DNA of 64,000 bases from Micromonospora sp. WMMD1102 (GTDB taxonomy: Bacteria; Actinomycetota; Actinomycetes; Mycobacteriales; Micromonosporaceae), in assembly GCF_029626265.1 (NCBI RefSeq), contig NZ_JARUBN010000001.1, forward strand, positions 4,715,001 to 4,779,000. Reading direction: 5' to 3'. The position numbers and the translations under genes are program-made. Positions 56,658 to 64,000 of this stretch are shown here, piece after piece. Under the pieces are notes generated by a model. That model worked only from the letters and a program-made list of their open reading frames with translations, did not search any database and had not been told where the DNA came from. How positions within the stretch are numbered: the first letter of the stretch is position 1; each line of letters starts with the position of its first letter.

Positions 56658-58481
56658 CTAAGCCGCATTTGCGTAACAGTCCACCACCGAGACGTCCAGC
56701 GGGAAACGCACCGGGGTCTCTCCGAACAGCAGCCGCCCGGCCTGCGCCGCCGCCCGGTGCACCAGCGCGACCACCTGTTCGGCCTGCTCCGCCGGACAGT
56801 GCACGAGCACCTCGTCGTGTTGGAAGAAGACCAGCTCGGGGCGGCCCGCCCCACCGTCGGAGCCGTCGGGTAGTGCGGCCAACCCGTTGCGCAGCCCGGC
56901 GAGCAGGGTCAGCGCCCACTCCGCCGCCGTGGCCTGGACGACGAAGTTGCGGGTGAACCGGCCCCGGGCCCGGGCGGCGGACCGGGCACGCGGCCCGAAC
57001 GGGTCCGCCCCGGCCGACTCCACCACCGGTGCCTCCCCCTCCTCGGACTCCCGCAACGACACCGAGGCCGGTGGACAGGTCCGCCCCAGCCAGGACCGGA
57101 CCAGCCCGCCGCCCTCACCGGTCCGGGCGGCTGCCTCGACGTATTCGAAAGCGGTCGGATAGCTGCGGCGGAGCACCGCCAGCGCCGGGATCGCCTCGCC
57201 GCCGGTCTGCCCGTACATCGCGCCGAGCAGGGCCAGCTTGGCTCGGGCCCGGTCGCCACCGAAACTGTCCCGGGCCAGTGCGGTGTAGAGGTCACCGGCG
57301 CCACCGGCGGCGGCGAGCCGGGCGTCCCCGGAGACCGCCGCCAGCACCCGGGGCTCCAACTGGCCGGCGTCGGCCACCACGAACCGCCAGCCCGGATCGG
57401 CCAGCACCGCCCGGCGGACCACCTTCGGAATCTGCAACGCGCCGCCGCCCCGGCTCGCCCAGCGACCGGAGACCACCCCGGCCGGGACGTACTCCGGACG
57501 GAACCGGCCGTCCCGGACCCAGGCGTCCCGCCAGGCCCAACCGTGCGCTGTCCAGATCCGGTAGAGCTCCTTGTATTCGAGCAGCAGCGGAACGGCCGGG
57601 TGGTCGACGCCGCGCAGCACGAAGGCCCGGGTGCTGGGCAGGTCGTGGCCGGCCCGGGCGAAGGCGCGGAGCAGCTCGGCGGGCGACTCGGTGTGCAGCT
57701 GGCGCACCCCGAAGGCGGCCGCGATCCGCGCGGAGAGCTCCGCCAGCCGGCGCGGTGGCCCACCCACCGGCGACGGCTCGCCGAGCAGGTCGACCAGGAG
57801 CGCGTCGTGCACGTCGGCCCGCCAGGGCAGCCCGGTCGCGGTCATCTCGGCGGCGACCAGCGCCCCGGCCGACTCGGCCGCCACCAGCAACCGGAACCGC
57901 CCGGGGTGCGGGGTTGCGGCGATCCGGGCCAGCTGGTCGGCGTAGACCCGGACCAGCGCGTCGATGCCGAGCGGCGGCGGCCCGGAGGCCACCTCGAAGA
58001 GCGCGGCCTGGTTGTCGCCGGGCGGCGCGGCCGACCGGGGCGGCGGATCGGCCGGCACCGGTGCGCCGGTCAGCCGGGCCCAGGCGGCGGCCAGGCCGCG
58101 CGGCTCGCCCCAGCGGCCGTCGTGGCCGAGTAGCAGCGCCTCGGTCAACTCGACGTCGTGGCAGCGCCGCACCCGGTGTCCCCGGCGCAGCAGGCCGGGA
58201 TAGCTCGCGGCGGTGGAGGCCCAGAGCCAGCGCGGCCGGTCCCCCGGACCCGCCGCCTCCCGGGCCGAGACCGCCGCCCCGAGGTCGGCGACCCGCTCGA
58301 CGGGGCCGGCGGGGCGGCCGTCCGGATGCAGCGGCTGGAGCAGACCTCCGTCACCGCTCTCGTCCCCGACCACCGCCACCAGCACGCCGACGATTCTGCC
58401 CGCTCCGACCGACATCCCCGCCGGCTCCGAGCGAACTCCCGCCGCCCGGACACCGACCGCCGGCCCCGAGGGAACTTCCAT
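56658..58481 (-). CDS. Family-A DNA polymerase-like protein (3'-5' exonuclease/polymerase)
   Basis: A 607-aa protein related to the polymerase half of PolI, often annotated in actinomycetes as bifunctional exonuclease/polymerase. The exonuclease-like N-terminus (about 1-180) is poorly conserved, with no visible DEDD set. The polymerase part has motif A FVVADAGQLEPRVLAAV (Asp kept; DxSQIELR altered), the finger helix GDRARAKLALLGAMYGQTGGEA (Arg, Lys, Tyr, Gly of motif B) and motif C LVFFQHDEVLVHC (Asp). These residues suggest a working catalytic site, perhaps for repair synthesis. It is separate from the normal polA. ATG at 58481; divergent from the lipoprotein gene. Confidence 0.85.
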   Translation of the reverse strand: MEVPSGPAVGVRAAGVRSEPAGMSVGAGRIVGVLVAVVGDESGDGGLLQPLHPDGRPAGPVERVADLGAAVSAREAAGPGDRPRWLWASTAASYPGLLRRGHRVRRCHDVELTEALLLGHDGRWGEPRGLAAAWARLTGAPVPADPPPRSAAPPGDNQAALFEVASGPPPLGIDALVRVYADQLARIAATPHPGRFRLLVAAESAGALVAAEMTATGLPWRADVHDALLVDLLGEPSPVGGPPRRLAELSARIAAAFGVRQLHTESPAELLRAFARAGHDLPSTRAFVLRGVDHPAVPLLLEYKELYRIWTAHGWAWRDAWVRDGRFRPEYVPAGVVSGRWASRGGGALQIPKVVRRAVLADPGWRFVVADAGQLEPRVLAAVSGDARLAAAGGAGDLYTALARDSFGGDRARAKLALLGAMYGQTGGEAIPALAVLRRSYPTAFEYVEAAARTGEGGGLVRSWLGRTCPPASVSLRESEEGEAPVVESAGADPFGPRARSAARARGRFTRNFVVQATAAEWALTLLAGLRNGLAALPDGSDGGAGRPELVFFQHDEVLVHCPAEQAEQVVALVHRAAAQAGRLLFGETPVRFPLDVSVVDCYANAA

Positions 58482-58552
58482 GAGTACGCATACCGATGCC
58501 GCCCCCGGGCAGGGACGCGAGAATCCCGGGAACGACACGGGGAGGAATCAGA

Positions 58553-59428
58553 ATGGCGGTACAGGTGATCGAACGCCCGCCTCCGGTCCCCGCGCCGACG
58601 GCCGGGAACGGTCGCGGATCACGGCGACGGCGTAGCCGGTACGGCGGCATGTGGCGGGGCCTGGTGGTGATCCCGGCCGTGGTGGCGCTGACCGGCTGTG
58701 TGACACCCGGCCGGCTCGCACCGGCAGGGCACGGCGGCGGCGAGGCGCACGGCAGCGCGTTGGCGCGGGTCATCGCCGAGGAGCAGGCGGAACTGCTGGG
58801 CAAGAACCTCGGTTACCGCAATCGTGTCCGAGGCGCCGAGCACATCGCCGCGACCGAGATCTCCGAGCGGGCCCAGGGCGATGGCTGGACCGCCCAGCTC
58901 GTGCCGGTGGAATGGTCCGGACGGGTCAGCGGCAGCGAGCGCGCCACGATCGACGTACGGATCGTGGTCACGGTGGACGCCCAGCCGGCCTTCGGCTTCG
59001 ACAACGGCGGCAACTCGGCTGGCCAGGCCACCCGCTGCTACCGTTACCACCTCCAGATGTACCGCTACCCGGACCACGACGAGGTCGACTGCCCGGCGGC
59101 AGCGGTCCCGCCGGAGCCGGGCAGCTCGCCGATCCAGCGGCTGCCGGACGACGCGCACGACCGGCTCTCCAAGGCCCTGCGCACGGCCACACCGGCCACA
59201 CTGGACAGCGCGGTGCGGTCGGCCTTCCCCGAGGAGTACGTCTCCGTCGACGTCGCCGGGCACGAGGGCTGGCTCGTCGCCGCGGTGGGCGTCCCCGCCG
59301 AGCGGGACTGCCTGCTGCTGGTCAGGTCGCCCGCCGGCGCCATCGTGTCGCCCGGATACGACCGCATCTCGTTGGAACCGGGTGAGCTGGGGTGCTCGAC
59401 CGGGCTGTTCGTGTCACCACCCCGCTGA
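58553..59428 (+). CDS. Putative lipoprotein of unknown function
   Basis: A 291-aa protein. The ATG at 58553 follows GGAGGAATCAGA. After a ~30-residue Arg/Pro-rich N-terminus there is a hydrophobic stretch with a lipobox-like end, RGLVVIPAVVALTGC, so the mature protein is probably lipid-anchored outside. The long N-region is unusual for a lipoprotein; a start nearer the hydrophobic stretch (ATG at MWRGLVVIP) is an alternative. The exported part has no motif I know (WTAQLVPVEWSGRVSGSERATIDVRIVV; EEYVSVDVAGHEGWLVAAVGV). Confidence 0.7.
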   Translation: MAVQVIERPPPVPAPTAGNGRGSRRRRSRYGGMWRGLVVIPAVVALTGCVTPGRLAPAGHGGGEAHGSALARVIAEEQAELLGKNLGYRNRVRGAEHIAATEISERAQGDGWTAQLVPVEWSGRVSGSERATIDVRIVVTVDAQPAFGFDNGGNSAGQATRCYRYHLQMYRYPDHDEVDCPAAAVPPEPGSSPIQRLPDDAHDRLSKALRTATPATLDSAVRSAFPEEYVSVDVAGHEGWLVAAVGVPAERDCLLLVRSPAGAIVSPGYDRISLEPGELGCSTGLFVSPPR

Positions 59429-59459
59429 CCGGGCCCAGACCGTCGAGGTCGCCGCGCGG

Positions 59460-60038
59460 TCACCCCTCGTCGCGCAGCCGGGCGTGCAGGTGTACGTCGT
59501 GCCAGCCGTCCGCGTGCCACCACGCCCGGCGCAGCGTGCCCTCGACCGGGTACCCGAGCCGGTCCGCCATCCGGCAGGAGGCGCGGTTCTCAGTCGAGTG
59601 CCGCAGGTCCAGCCGGTGCAGTCCGAGGCGGTCGAAGGCCCACGCCTGCACCACCCGTACCGCCGCGACCGCGACGCCCCGGCCACGCGCGGCCGGCAGC
59701 ACCCAGTACGACAGCTCGGCGGACGCCTGGTCGAGCCGGATCTCGCGGAGTCCCACCTGGCCGACCGGCTCGCCGGTCCGCTCCGCCAGCACGGCCCAGC
59801 TCGCGTCCGTCTCCGCCGCCCAGCGGGCCGGCCACCGGGCCGTCCAGTCCCGCGCCTCGGCCTCGTCCGCCATCCGGCGCAGGTGCCAGCGCTGGATCTC
59901 CGGACACTCGAAGGCCCGCCGCACGGTGCCGGCGTCGCCGACCCGCCACGGCCGCAGCGTCAGCCCGCCGTCCGCGCCGAGCCGGGGCTGGCGGACGGCG
60001 CGCAGCGAGCCGGCCGGGAGGACCGGCGGCACCAGCAT
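59460..60038 (-). CDS. GNAT acetyltransferase, RimJ/RimL type
   Basis: A 192-aa acetyltransferase. After a short Pro-rich start come LTLRPWRVGDAGTVRRAFECPEIQRWH, GEPVGQVGLREIRLDQASAELSYWVLPAARGRGVAVAAVRVV (acetyl-CoA loop) and LGLHRLDLRHSTENRASCRMADRLGYPVEGTLR, the RimJ/L-type ending. It could acetylate a ribosomal protein N-terminus or another amine. The ATG at 60038 is chosen over 60071. It is convergent with the lipoprotein gene with a 31-bp gap. Confidence 0.85.
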   Translation of the reverse strand: MLVPPVLPAGSLRAVRQPRLGADGGLTLRPWRVGDAGTVRRAFECPEIQRWHLRRMADEAEARDWTARWPARWAAETDASWAVLAERTGEPVGQVGLREIRLDQASAELSYWVLPAARGRGVAVAAVRVVQAWAFDRLGLHRLDLRHSTENRASCRMADRLGYPVEGTLRRAWWHADGWHDVHLHARLRDEG

Positions 60039-60080
60039 GGGCACCCGTTCATGATGGCCGACAACATCCACATCCCGGTG

Positions 60081-60605
60081 TCAGAGTCCTTCGTCGAACT
60101 CGCCGTCCCGCGTCAACCGGTCGCGGATCCCTCGCAGGTGCCGGACGAGCGGCGCGATCTCACCGGTCTCCAGTCCGAGTCGCTCCGGCGCGTTCAACCG
60201 GCTGACCAGCGGGCGAGCCGCAGCCAGTCGGTCGAGGCCCAGCGGCGTGATGGAGATGCCGGCTGCCTGGCCGCGCCGCGCCGGCCCGTCCCGGGCGACC
60301 AGGCCGGCCCTGATCAGACTCTCCACCAGGGGGTCGATGCTCTGTGGGCGCACCATCAGCGCGTGCGCGAGCTGGGTCTTGGTGAGGTCGTCGCCGTCGG
60401 CCAGGCAGGCCAGTACGCCGAACTGCGTCGGGCCGAGGCCGGCTGCGGCGAAGGTCGCGCGGAAGGCGCGCGAGGCGACGTGCGCGGTCTGCACCAGTTC
60501 CCAGAGCACCAGGAGTTCCTCGCCGGAGTCCGCGTCGCGCGGAGCGGTGTGCGGGTCCCCCGGCGCGATGCCCGCTCCCTCGGCGCGGGCGGTCACCGCC
60601 GCCAT
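60081..60605 (-). CDS. MarR-family transcriptional regulator
   Basis: A 174-aa winged-helix regulator: ELLVLWELVQTAHVASRAFRATFAAAGLGPTQFGVLACLADGDDLTKTQLAHALMVRPQSIDPLVESLIRAGLVARDGPARRGQAAGISITPLGL. The recognition helix and wing are intact, so it should bind DNA as a dimer. The ATG at 60605 overlaps the end of the FAD-monooxygenase gene by 13 bases, so the two are co-translated. The 20-bp palindrome upstream of that gene is the natural operator candidate for it. Confidence 0.9.
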   Translation of the reverse strand: MAAVTARAEGAGIAPGDPHTAPRDADSGEELLVLWELVQTAHVASRAFRATFAAAGLGPTQFGVLACLADGDDLTKTQLAHALMVRPQSIDPLVESLIRAGLVARDGPARRGQAAGISITPLGLDRLAAARPLVSRLNAPERLGLETGEIAPLVRHLRGIRDRLTRDGEFDEGL

Positions 60606-61828
60606 CCGGTCAGCAGGCGCGCGGCGGTGGCGAGCAGGGGCGTGCCCGCGCGGACGGCGAGGCGGCCGGCCGGGGTGGCCGCCGCACGGATCCACCGCAC
60701 GGGTCGCAGCGACTCGCGGACGGGCCCGGCGGCGCGGACCCGCAGTCGCGACTCGTAGTCGTGTACGGCGACCACGGTGGTCGCGTCGCCCCGCGCCGCA
60801 CCGGACAGCGCCGCCACGAGGTCTCGGGCATCGAGCACGGCGGTCGCCGCCCCCTGGCCGCCGGTGGGCGGCATCGCGTGCACGGCGTCGCCCAGGGCGG
60901 TGACCCGGCTCGCCCGCCACGGCGCCAGTCGGTCCGGGTCGGAGGCGTTCAACCGGAACGCACCGACGCTGCTCAGCTCGGCGTTCTCCAGGAGGCCGAC
61001 GAGTGGTCCGGCCCAGCGGTGCCGCGCCAGCAGCTCGGTCGCGCGGGCGCGAAGCTGACCGGCGTCGAGCCCCGACGGGCGCTCGGGCAGCGCCTCCTCG
61101 AGGGCGAGCAGCCCCCAGATCGCGACGGGCTCGGTGGTGGCGGCCGAGAAGCGCGCGGCCCGGAGAGCGGAACGACCGGCCGGGTCGTGCTCGGTGGCGA
61201 AGAGCCCTGTGCCGCCCGGCCCGACCGCGAGCATCGGCTCGTCCGCCAGCAGGGCGCGGGCGGCGGCGGGGACGTCGGGCCACCGCGTCCGGCCCGCCAC
61301 CCCGACCAGACCACACGGGTACGAGGTCGGATGGCCGGCCAGTTGCTCCGCCAGGTGTGACCCGGCTCCGTCGGCGATGACCAGCACGTCGGCCCGGATC
61401 GTCGCGCCGTCGTCGAGTACGGCCGTCACATGGTCGTCCTCTGCCCGCCATCCGGTGCAGCTCCGGCCGAGGAGCAGGTGGTCCCCGAGCCCTCGGGCCA
61501 GCACCTCGCGCAGGGTGATCCGGTCGACGTCCAACGCGAGGTCGTCGGACCTGTCGGCTGCCCTCAGGAGTCGGCGGCCACGGTGGTCCCGCAGGATCAA
61601 CGCGAATCCCCTTGTCGCGACCGACGCCCCGAGCAGGTCCTCGAACGCGACCGGAGGCAGCAGCGCGCGCAGCGCCCGGACCGCGGGCGGTGCCAGGTGG
61701 AGCTTGTAACCGCCCGTCGCACCCAGCTCGCGGTCCGGCTCGACCACCGTGACGTCGAGTCCGGCCCGCACCAGCCCCTGCGCACACGCCAGGCCGCCGA
61801 TCCCGCCGCCGGCGATCACCACGCGCAT
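60593..61828 (-). CDS. FAD-dependent monooxygenase (group A, PHBH fold)
   Basis: A 411-aa flavoprotein hydroxylase. GxGxxG of the FAD site: MRVVIAGGGIGGLACAQGLVRAGLDVTVVEPDRE; the DG motif ADVLVIADGAGSHLAEQL; and VTALGDAVHAMPPTGGQGAATAVLDARDL, the second FAD motif. Such enzymes hydroxylate aromatic or polyketide compounds with NAD(P)H and oxygen, and some inactivate antibiotics. The substrate is unknown. It is controlled with the MarR gene that it overlaps, a typical arrangement for a small-molecule-induced detoxification unit. Confidence 0.9.
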   Translation of the reverse strand: MRVVIAGGGIGGLACAQGLVRAGLDVTVVEPDRELGATGGYKLHLAPPAVRALRALLPPVAFEDLLGASVATRGFALILRDHRGRRLLRAADRSDDLALDVDRITLREVLARGLGDHLLLGRSCTGWRAEDDHVTAVLDDGATIRADVLVIADGAGSHLAEQLAGHPTSYPCGLVGVAGRTRWPDVPAAARALLADEPMLAVGPGGTGLFATEHDPAGRSALRAARFSAATTEPVAIWGLLALEEALPERPSGLDAGQLRARATELLARHRWAGPLVGLLENAELSSVGAFRLNASDPDRLAPWRASRVTALGDAVHAMPPTGGQGAATAVLDARDLVAALSGAARGDATTVVAVHDYESRLRVRAAGPVRESLRPVRWIRAAATPAGRLAVRAGTPLLATAARLLTGWRR

Positions 61829-61840
61829 CCCGTCACCCCC

Positions 61841-61860
61841 ACTATCAGGAACCTGATAGT
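61841..61860. promoter_or_regulatory. Perfect 20-bp palindrome, probable MarR operator
   Basis: ACTATCAGGAACCTGATAGT has perfect 9-bp arms around AA. It lies 12 bp upstream of the monooxygenase start codon, where bound repressor would block transcription or ribosome access. Its AT-content stands out from the surroundings. The length and symmetry suit a dimeric MarR protein, which the same operon encodes. Confidence 0.8.
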
Positions 61861-61932
61861 CAAGGTATTCGCTGCCCGCCCACGCTGGAAGCATCGGACT
61901 CGTCGCCGCCGCCAACCGGACGGGCGCCGCGA

Positions 61933-62643
61933 CTAGACCACACCGGACAGGAACTGCCGTCGACGCCCTGGCTCGAACTTCTCGATGGCGTACCGCAGCA
62001 TGACCCGGGGCATCTCCCGGTAGTGCCGGGTCAGGAACTCCTCCGCCGCCGCCCGGTCCCGGTTGCCGACCTCGCGCAGCATCCAGCCGACCGCCTTGTG
62101 CACCAGGTCGTGCGGATCGCCCAGCAGCCGCCGGGCGAGCCGGAAGGTCCACTCGAAGTCGCCGGCCCGGACGAAGGCGAAGGTAGCCAGCACGGCGATC
62201 CGGCGCTCCCACCACCGATCCGAACCGGCCAGCCGGTCCAGCACGCCGCGGTCCCGGTCCAGCAGCCACGGGCCGAGGATGTACGGCGCGGACGAGTCGA
62301 CCAGGTCCCAGTTGTCGACGTACCCGGTGTTGGCCAGCAGGATGTCGACGATCCGGCCCCGTTCCGCCTCGTCCCCCCGGTCGAACCCGCGCACCAGGAC
62401 GAAGAGCGCCGTCAGCCGCTCCTCGTGCACGTCACTGGTCAGCAGCTCCACCGTCGCCGACAGTGGGAGGTCCCGCCAGTACCGGCCGGCGATCCGGCGC
62501 TGGTCCGGCACGGGTACGCCGATGGCCCGGTCGCCCTCGCCGTACCCGCCCGGGACCATCTGGAGGAACCGGGTCAGCTTCTCCGCCCGGTGCGGGTCGG
62601 CGAGGCTGGCCAGCTCACGCCGGACATCCGCACTGGTGGCCAC
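61933..62643 (-). CDS. AlkD-like DNA alkylation repair protein
   Basis: A 236-aa HEAT-like repeat protein of the AlkC/AlkD family: FLQMVPGGYGEGDRAIGVPVPDQRRIAGRYW, ERLTALFVLVRGFDRGDEAERGRIVDILLANTGYVDNWDLVDSSAPYILGPWL, SDRWWERRIAVLATFAFVRAGDF and DLVHKAVGWMLREVGNRD. The Trp and Asp residues of the AlkD active groove (VDNWDLVD) are kept. It should excise N3/N7-alkylated purines without base flipping. It is a single gene upstream of the monooxygenase control region. Confidence 0.9.
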   Translation of the reverse strand: MATSADVRRELASLADPHRAEKLTRFLQMVPGGYGEGDRAIGVPVPDQRRIAGRYWRDLPLSATVELLTSDVHEERLTALFVLVRGFDRGDEAERGRIVDILLANTGYVDNWDLVDSSAPYILGPWLLDRDRGVLDRLAGSDRWWERRIAVLATFAFVRAGDFEWTFRLARRLLGDPHDLVHKAVGWMLREVGNRDRAAAEEFLTRHYREMPRVMLRYAIEKFEPGRRRQFLSGVV

Positions 62644-62740
62644 GGCCAGGCAATCTACCGTGCCCGTCTGCTCCCCGGGGGGAGCTTCCGGTTTCCCGCT
62701 CGCACGATCGCAGCGCCCGAATCTGCGCGCAGCCGGGCGG

Positions 62741-63247
62741 TCAGCTGGGGTGCAGGAGATTTTCGGCGAACCGTTGGACCCGATCCAGGGTGATGCCGGT
62801 TCGCTGCTCGACCGCGAGTGGGTGGTCGGTGGGTTCGAGTTCGACGGACGGCCGCTCGCCGACCGGCCTGGTGTGGACCCGGGTCTTGAGGTTCAGCGTC
62901 GTCGGTTCGTACCCCGGAAGTTCGCTCGACAACCAGCCGAAGTACGACGGTTCCCGCTCCCGCCCCGGCGTGGTCCAGAGGTCCGTCATCCGTTCGAAGT
63001 TGGCTCTGCTCAACGACACCCAGACGGTCCAGTCGAACTCGGCGGTCGCGTCCAGGACGGGGATGACGATCCGGGCCCGCACGAAGAAGTGCTGCGCCTG
63101 GATGATGCACAGCTCGTCGTCAAGGAGGCTCTGCTCGTCCTGGGCGAGATCGTCGCGCCAGTAGGCGGGCGCATCCGACCCGTATGAGAAGGGCAGACCC
63201 TCGTGCTGCTGCCCGCAGCACCGGCACTGGTAGCGCTGATCATGCAC
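62741..63247 (-). CDS. DUF2199 protein
   Basis: A 168-aa protein with an N-terminal zinc-ribbon-like start YQCRCCGQQHEGLPFSYGSDAPAYW, the DUF2199 signature, then FFVRARIVIPVLDATAEFDWTVWVSLSRANFERM and YFGWLSSELPGYEPTTLNLKTRVHTRPVGERPSVELEPTDHPLAVEQ. Function is unknown; such proteins are widespread in actinomycetes. A hairpin at 63305 separates it from the ABC transporter genes. Confidence 0.85.
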   Translation of the reverse strand: MHDQRYQCRCCGQQHEGLPFSYGSDAPAYWRDDLAQDEQSLLDDELCIIQAQHFFVRARIVIPVLDATAEFDWTVWVSLSRANFERMTDLWTTPGREREPSYFGWLSSELPGYEPTTLNLKTRVHTRPVGERPSVELEPTDHPLAVEQRTGITLDRVQRFAENLLHPS

Positions 63248-63304
63248 CGGGTGACAGTACAGCCAACCGTCGTCCAGAGGTGTGGTGCGAGATTGGCAGG
63301 CGAG

Positions 63305-63339
63305 CGGGCCCCGATCTCCTCGTGAGAGATCGGGGCCCG
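63305..63339 (-). terminator. Hairpin terminator of the sugar ABC operon
   Basis: Perfect 14-bp arms CGGGCCCCGATCTC (63305-63318) and its complement (63326-63339) close a 7-base loop. It lies 70 bp past the stop of the ABC permease gene, read leftward. Confidence 0.8.
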
Positions 63340-63409
63340 GCCTGGTACGCGCGGCCCGGCCGTCGGCCGGTCCCTCGGGTGCCCCGTCGCGGCTGCTCGG
63401 CGGGCCGCG

Positions 63410-64000
63410 CTACTTGATCGCGCCGGCGGTGAGGCCGGACTGGATCTGCCGCTGGAAGATCGCGTAGACCAGGATCATCGGCAGGATCGCCATGCTCAGC
63501 GCGGCGAACAGTCCGGACCAGTCCGCCTCGTAGCCGGCGTTCACCGAGATGTCGGCGATGCCCTGGGTGAGCACCCACTTGTCCTCGGCGTTGGAGAGCA
63601 GCACCAGCGGCAACTGGTACTGCGACCACTGCCCGATGATGTTGAAGATGCCGACGCTGATCAGGCCGGGCTTGGCCATCGGCATCATCACCTGGAAGAA
63701 GAGCCGGGTGTGCGAGCAGCCGTCGATCATCCCCGCCTCGGCCACCGAGGTCGGCAGCGTCTTGAAGAACGCGGCCAGGAAGAAGACCGTGAACGGCAGC
63801 GAGTACGCGATGTAGACCAGGACCAGCCCGGTGTGCGTGTTGAGCAGGCCGAGGTTGTCCACCACGAAGAAGAGCGGCACCAGGGCCAGGAAGACCGGGA
63901 AGGCCAGACCGGAGACGAAGAGGTAGTAGATCGCCCGGTTGCCGAAGAACTTGTAGCGGGCCAGCACGTACGCGGCCATCGAGCCGAGCAGCATCGTGCC
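63410..64000 (-). CDS. MalG-type carbohydrate ABC transporter permease (5' end outside window)
   Basis: The C-terminal ~196 residues of an inner-membrane permease of the CUT1 family. Five membrane helices are visible. The EAA motif that docks to the ATPase reads EAGMIDGCSHTRLFFQVMMPMAKPG, and the ending YAIFQRQIQSGLTAGAIK is typical of MalG-like proteins. The frame stays open to base 64000, so the gene begins beyond the window, probably behind a second permease and a binding protein. The sugar is unknown; no CebR-type operator was seen nearby. Confidence 0.9.
   Translation of the reverse strand, partial: GTMLLGSMAAYVLARYKFFGNRAIYYLFVSGLAFPVFLALVPLFFVVDNLGLLNTHTGLVLVYIAYSLPFTVFFLAAFFKTLPTSVAEAGMIDGCSHTRLFFQVMMPMAKPGLISVGIFNIIGQWSQYQLPLVLLSNAEDKWVLTQGIADISVNAGYEADWSGLFAALSMAILPMILVYAIFQRQIQSGLTAGAIK

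Noticed and set aside
1..64000. tRNA, rRNA or prophage genes
   Set aside because: No cloverleaf-like or rRNA sequence and no phage structural genes were recognised by eye; a tool search would be needed to exclude a tRNA fully.

Overview
The window is chromosomal DNA of a high-GC actinomycete, most likely a member of the Micromonosporaceae (Micromonospora-like). Support: very high G+C, GTG starts, F420- and mycobacterial-type enzymes (an MhuD-like heme monooxygenase, an F420-type PPOX protein, a PAC2 protein), and three intergenic inverted repeats built on an AAGGAAGGGGCCC-type core, which I associate from memory with Micromonospora genomes. The genus is an inference; no rRNA or tRNA gene was seen.

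Layout. 1-5.8 kb: 3' part of helicase hrpB, a PP2C phosphatase, and a large secreted GH9 cellulase preceded by a perfect 14-bp CebR-type operator, followed by two strong hairpins. 6-18 kb: a membrane-protein/small-protein pair, an Nramp-related transporter, a frameshifted LLM-type flavin oxidoreductase, an aldehyde dehydrogenase, an F420-type PPOX protein, an SGNH lipoprotein esterase, an EcsC-like protein, an unlisted 48-aa protein and a muralytic-like membrane protein. 18-29 kb: housekeeping and metabolic genes (adenosine deaminase, PAC2, exonuclease III, MhuD, class F sortase with a probable surface partner, TrmB, a DUF3516 Ski2-like helicase, an IMPase-like protein, a ComB-like phosphatase).

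30-42.7 kb is the accessory region. It starts with an HTH-NB-ARC-TPR (STAND) protein and a small TPR protein. It then holds nested Tn7-like transposon ends, a 1.48-kb non-autonomous element with a perfect 5-bp target duplication (CTTGG), and a 7.4-kb element bounded by TGTCGCGTCCG inverted ends. The larger element carries, in one fully overlapping operon, a MobC-like protein, a minimal HUH relaxase domain, TnsA, a DDE transposase (TnsB), a TnsC/TniB ATPase and TniQ, followed by cargo (a HAD phosphatase and a TmrB-like kinase). The fusion of a relaxase pair to the front of a Tn7-like transposition operon, and the serial ends beside it, are the most unusual things in the window.

42.8-64 kb returns to the chromosomal backbone: a conserved hypothetical gene, a secreted subtilase with two P-domains, a glycan cluster (GH63/MGH1-like glucosidase, glycogen debranching enzyme, GT4 glucosyltransferase) next to a receptor Ser/Thr kinase, a membrane hydrolase of the YdjM type, a nucleotidyltransferase, a family-A DNA polymerase-like protein, a lipoprotein, a GNAT enzyme, a MarR/FAD-monooxygenase pair with a perfect 20-bp palindrome upstream, an AlkD-like protein, a DUF2199 protein and, cut by the window end, a MalG-type sugar ABC permease.
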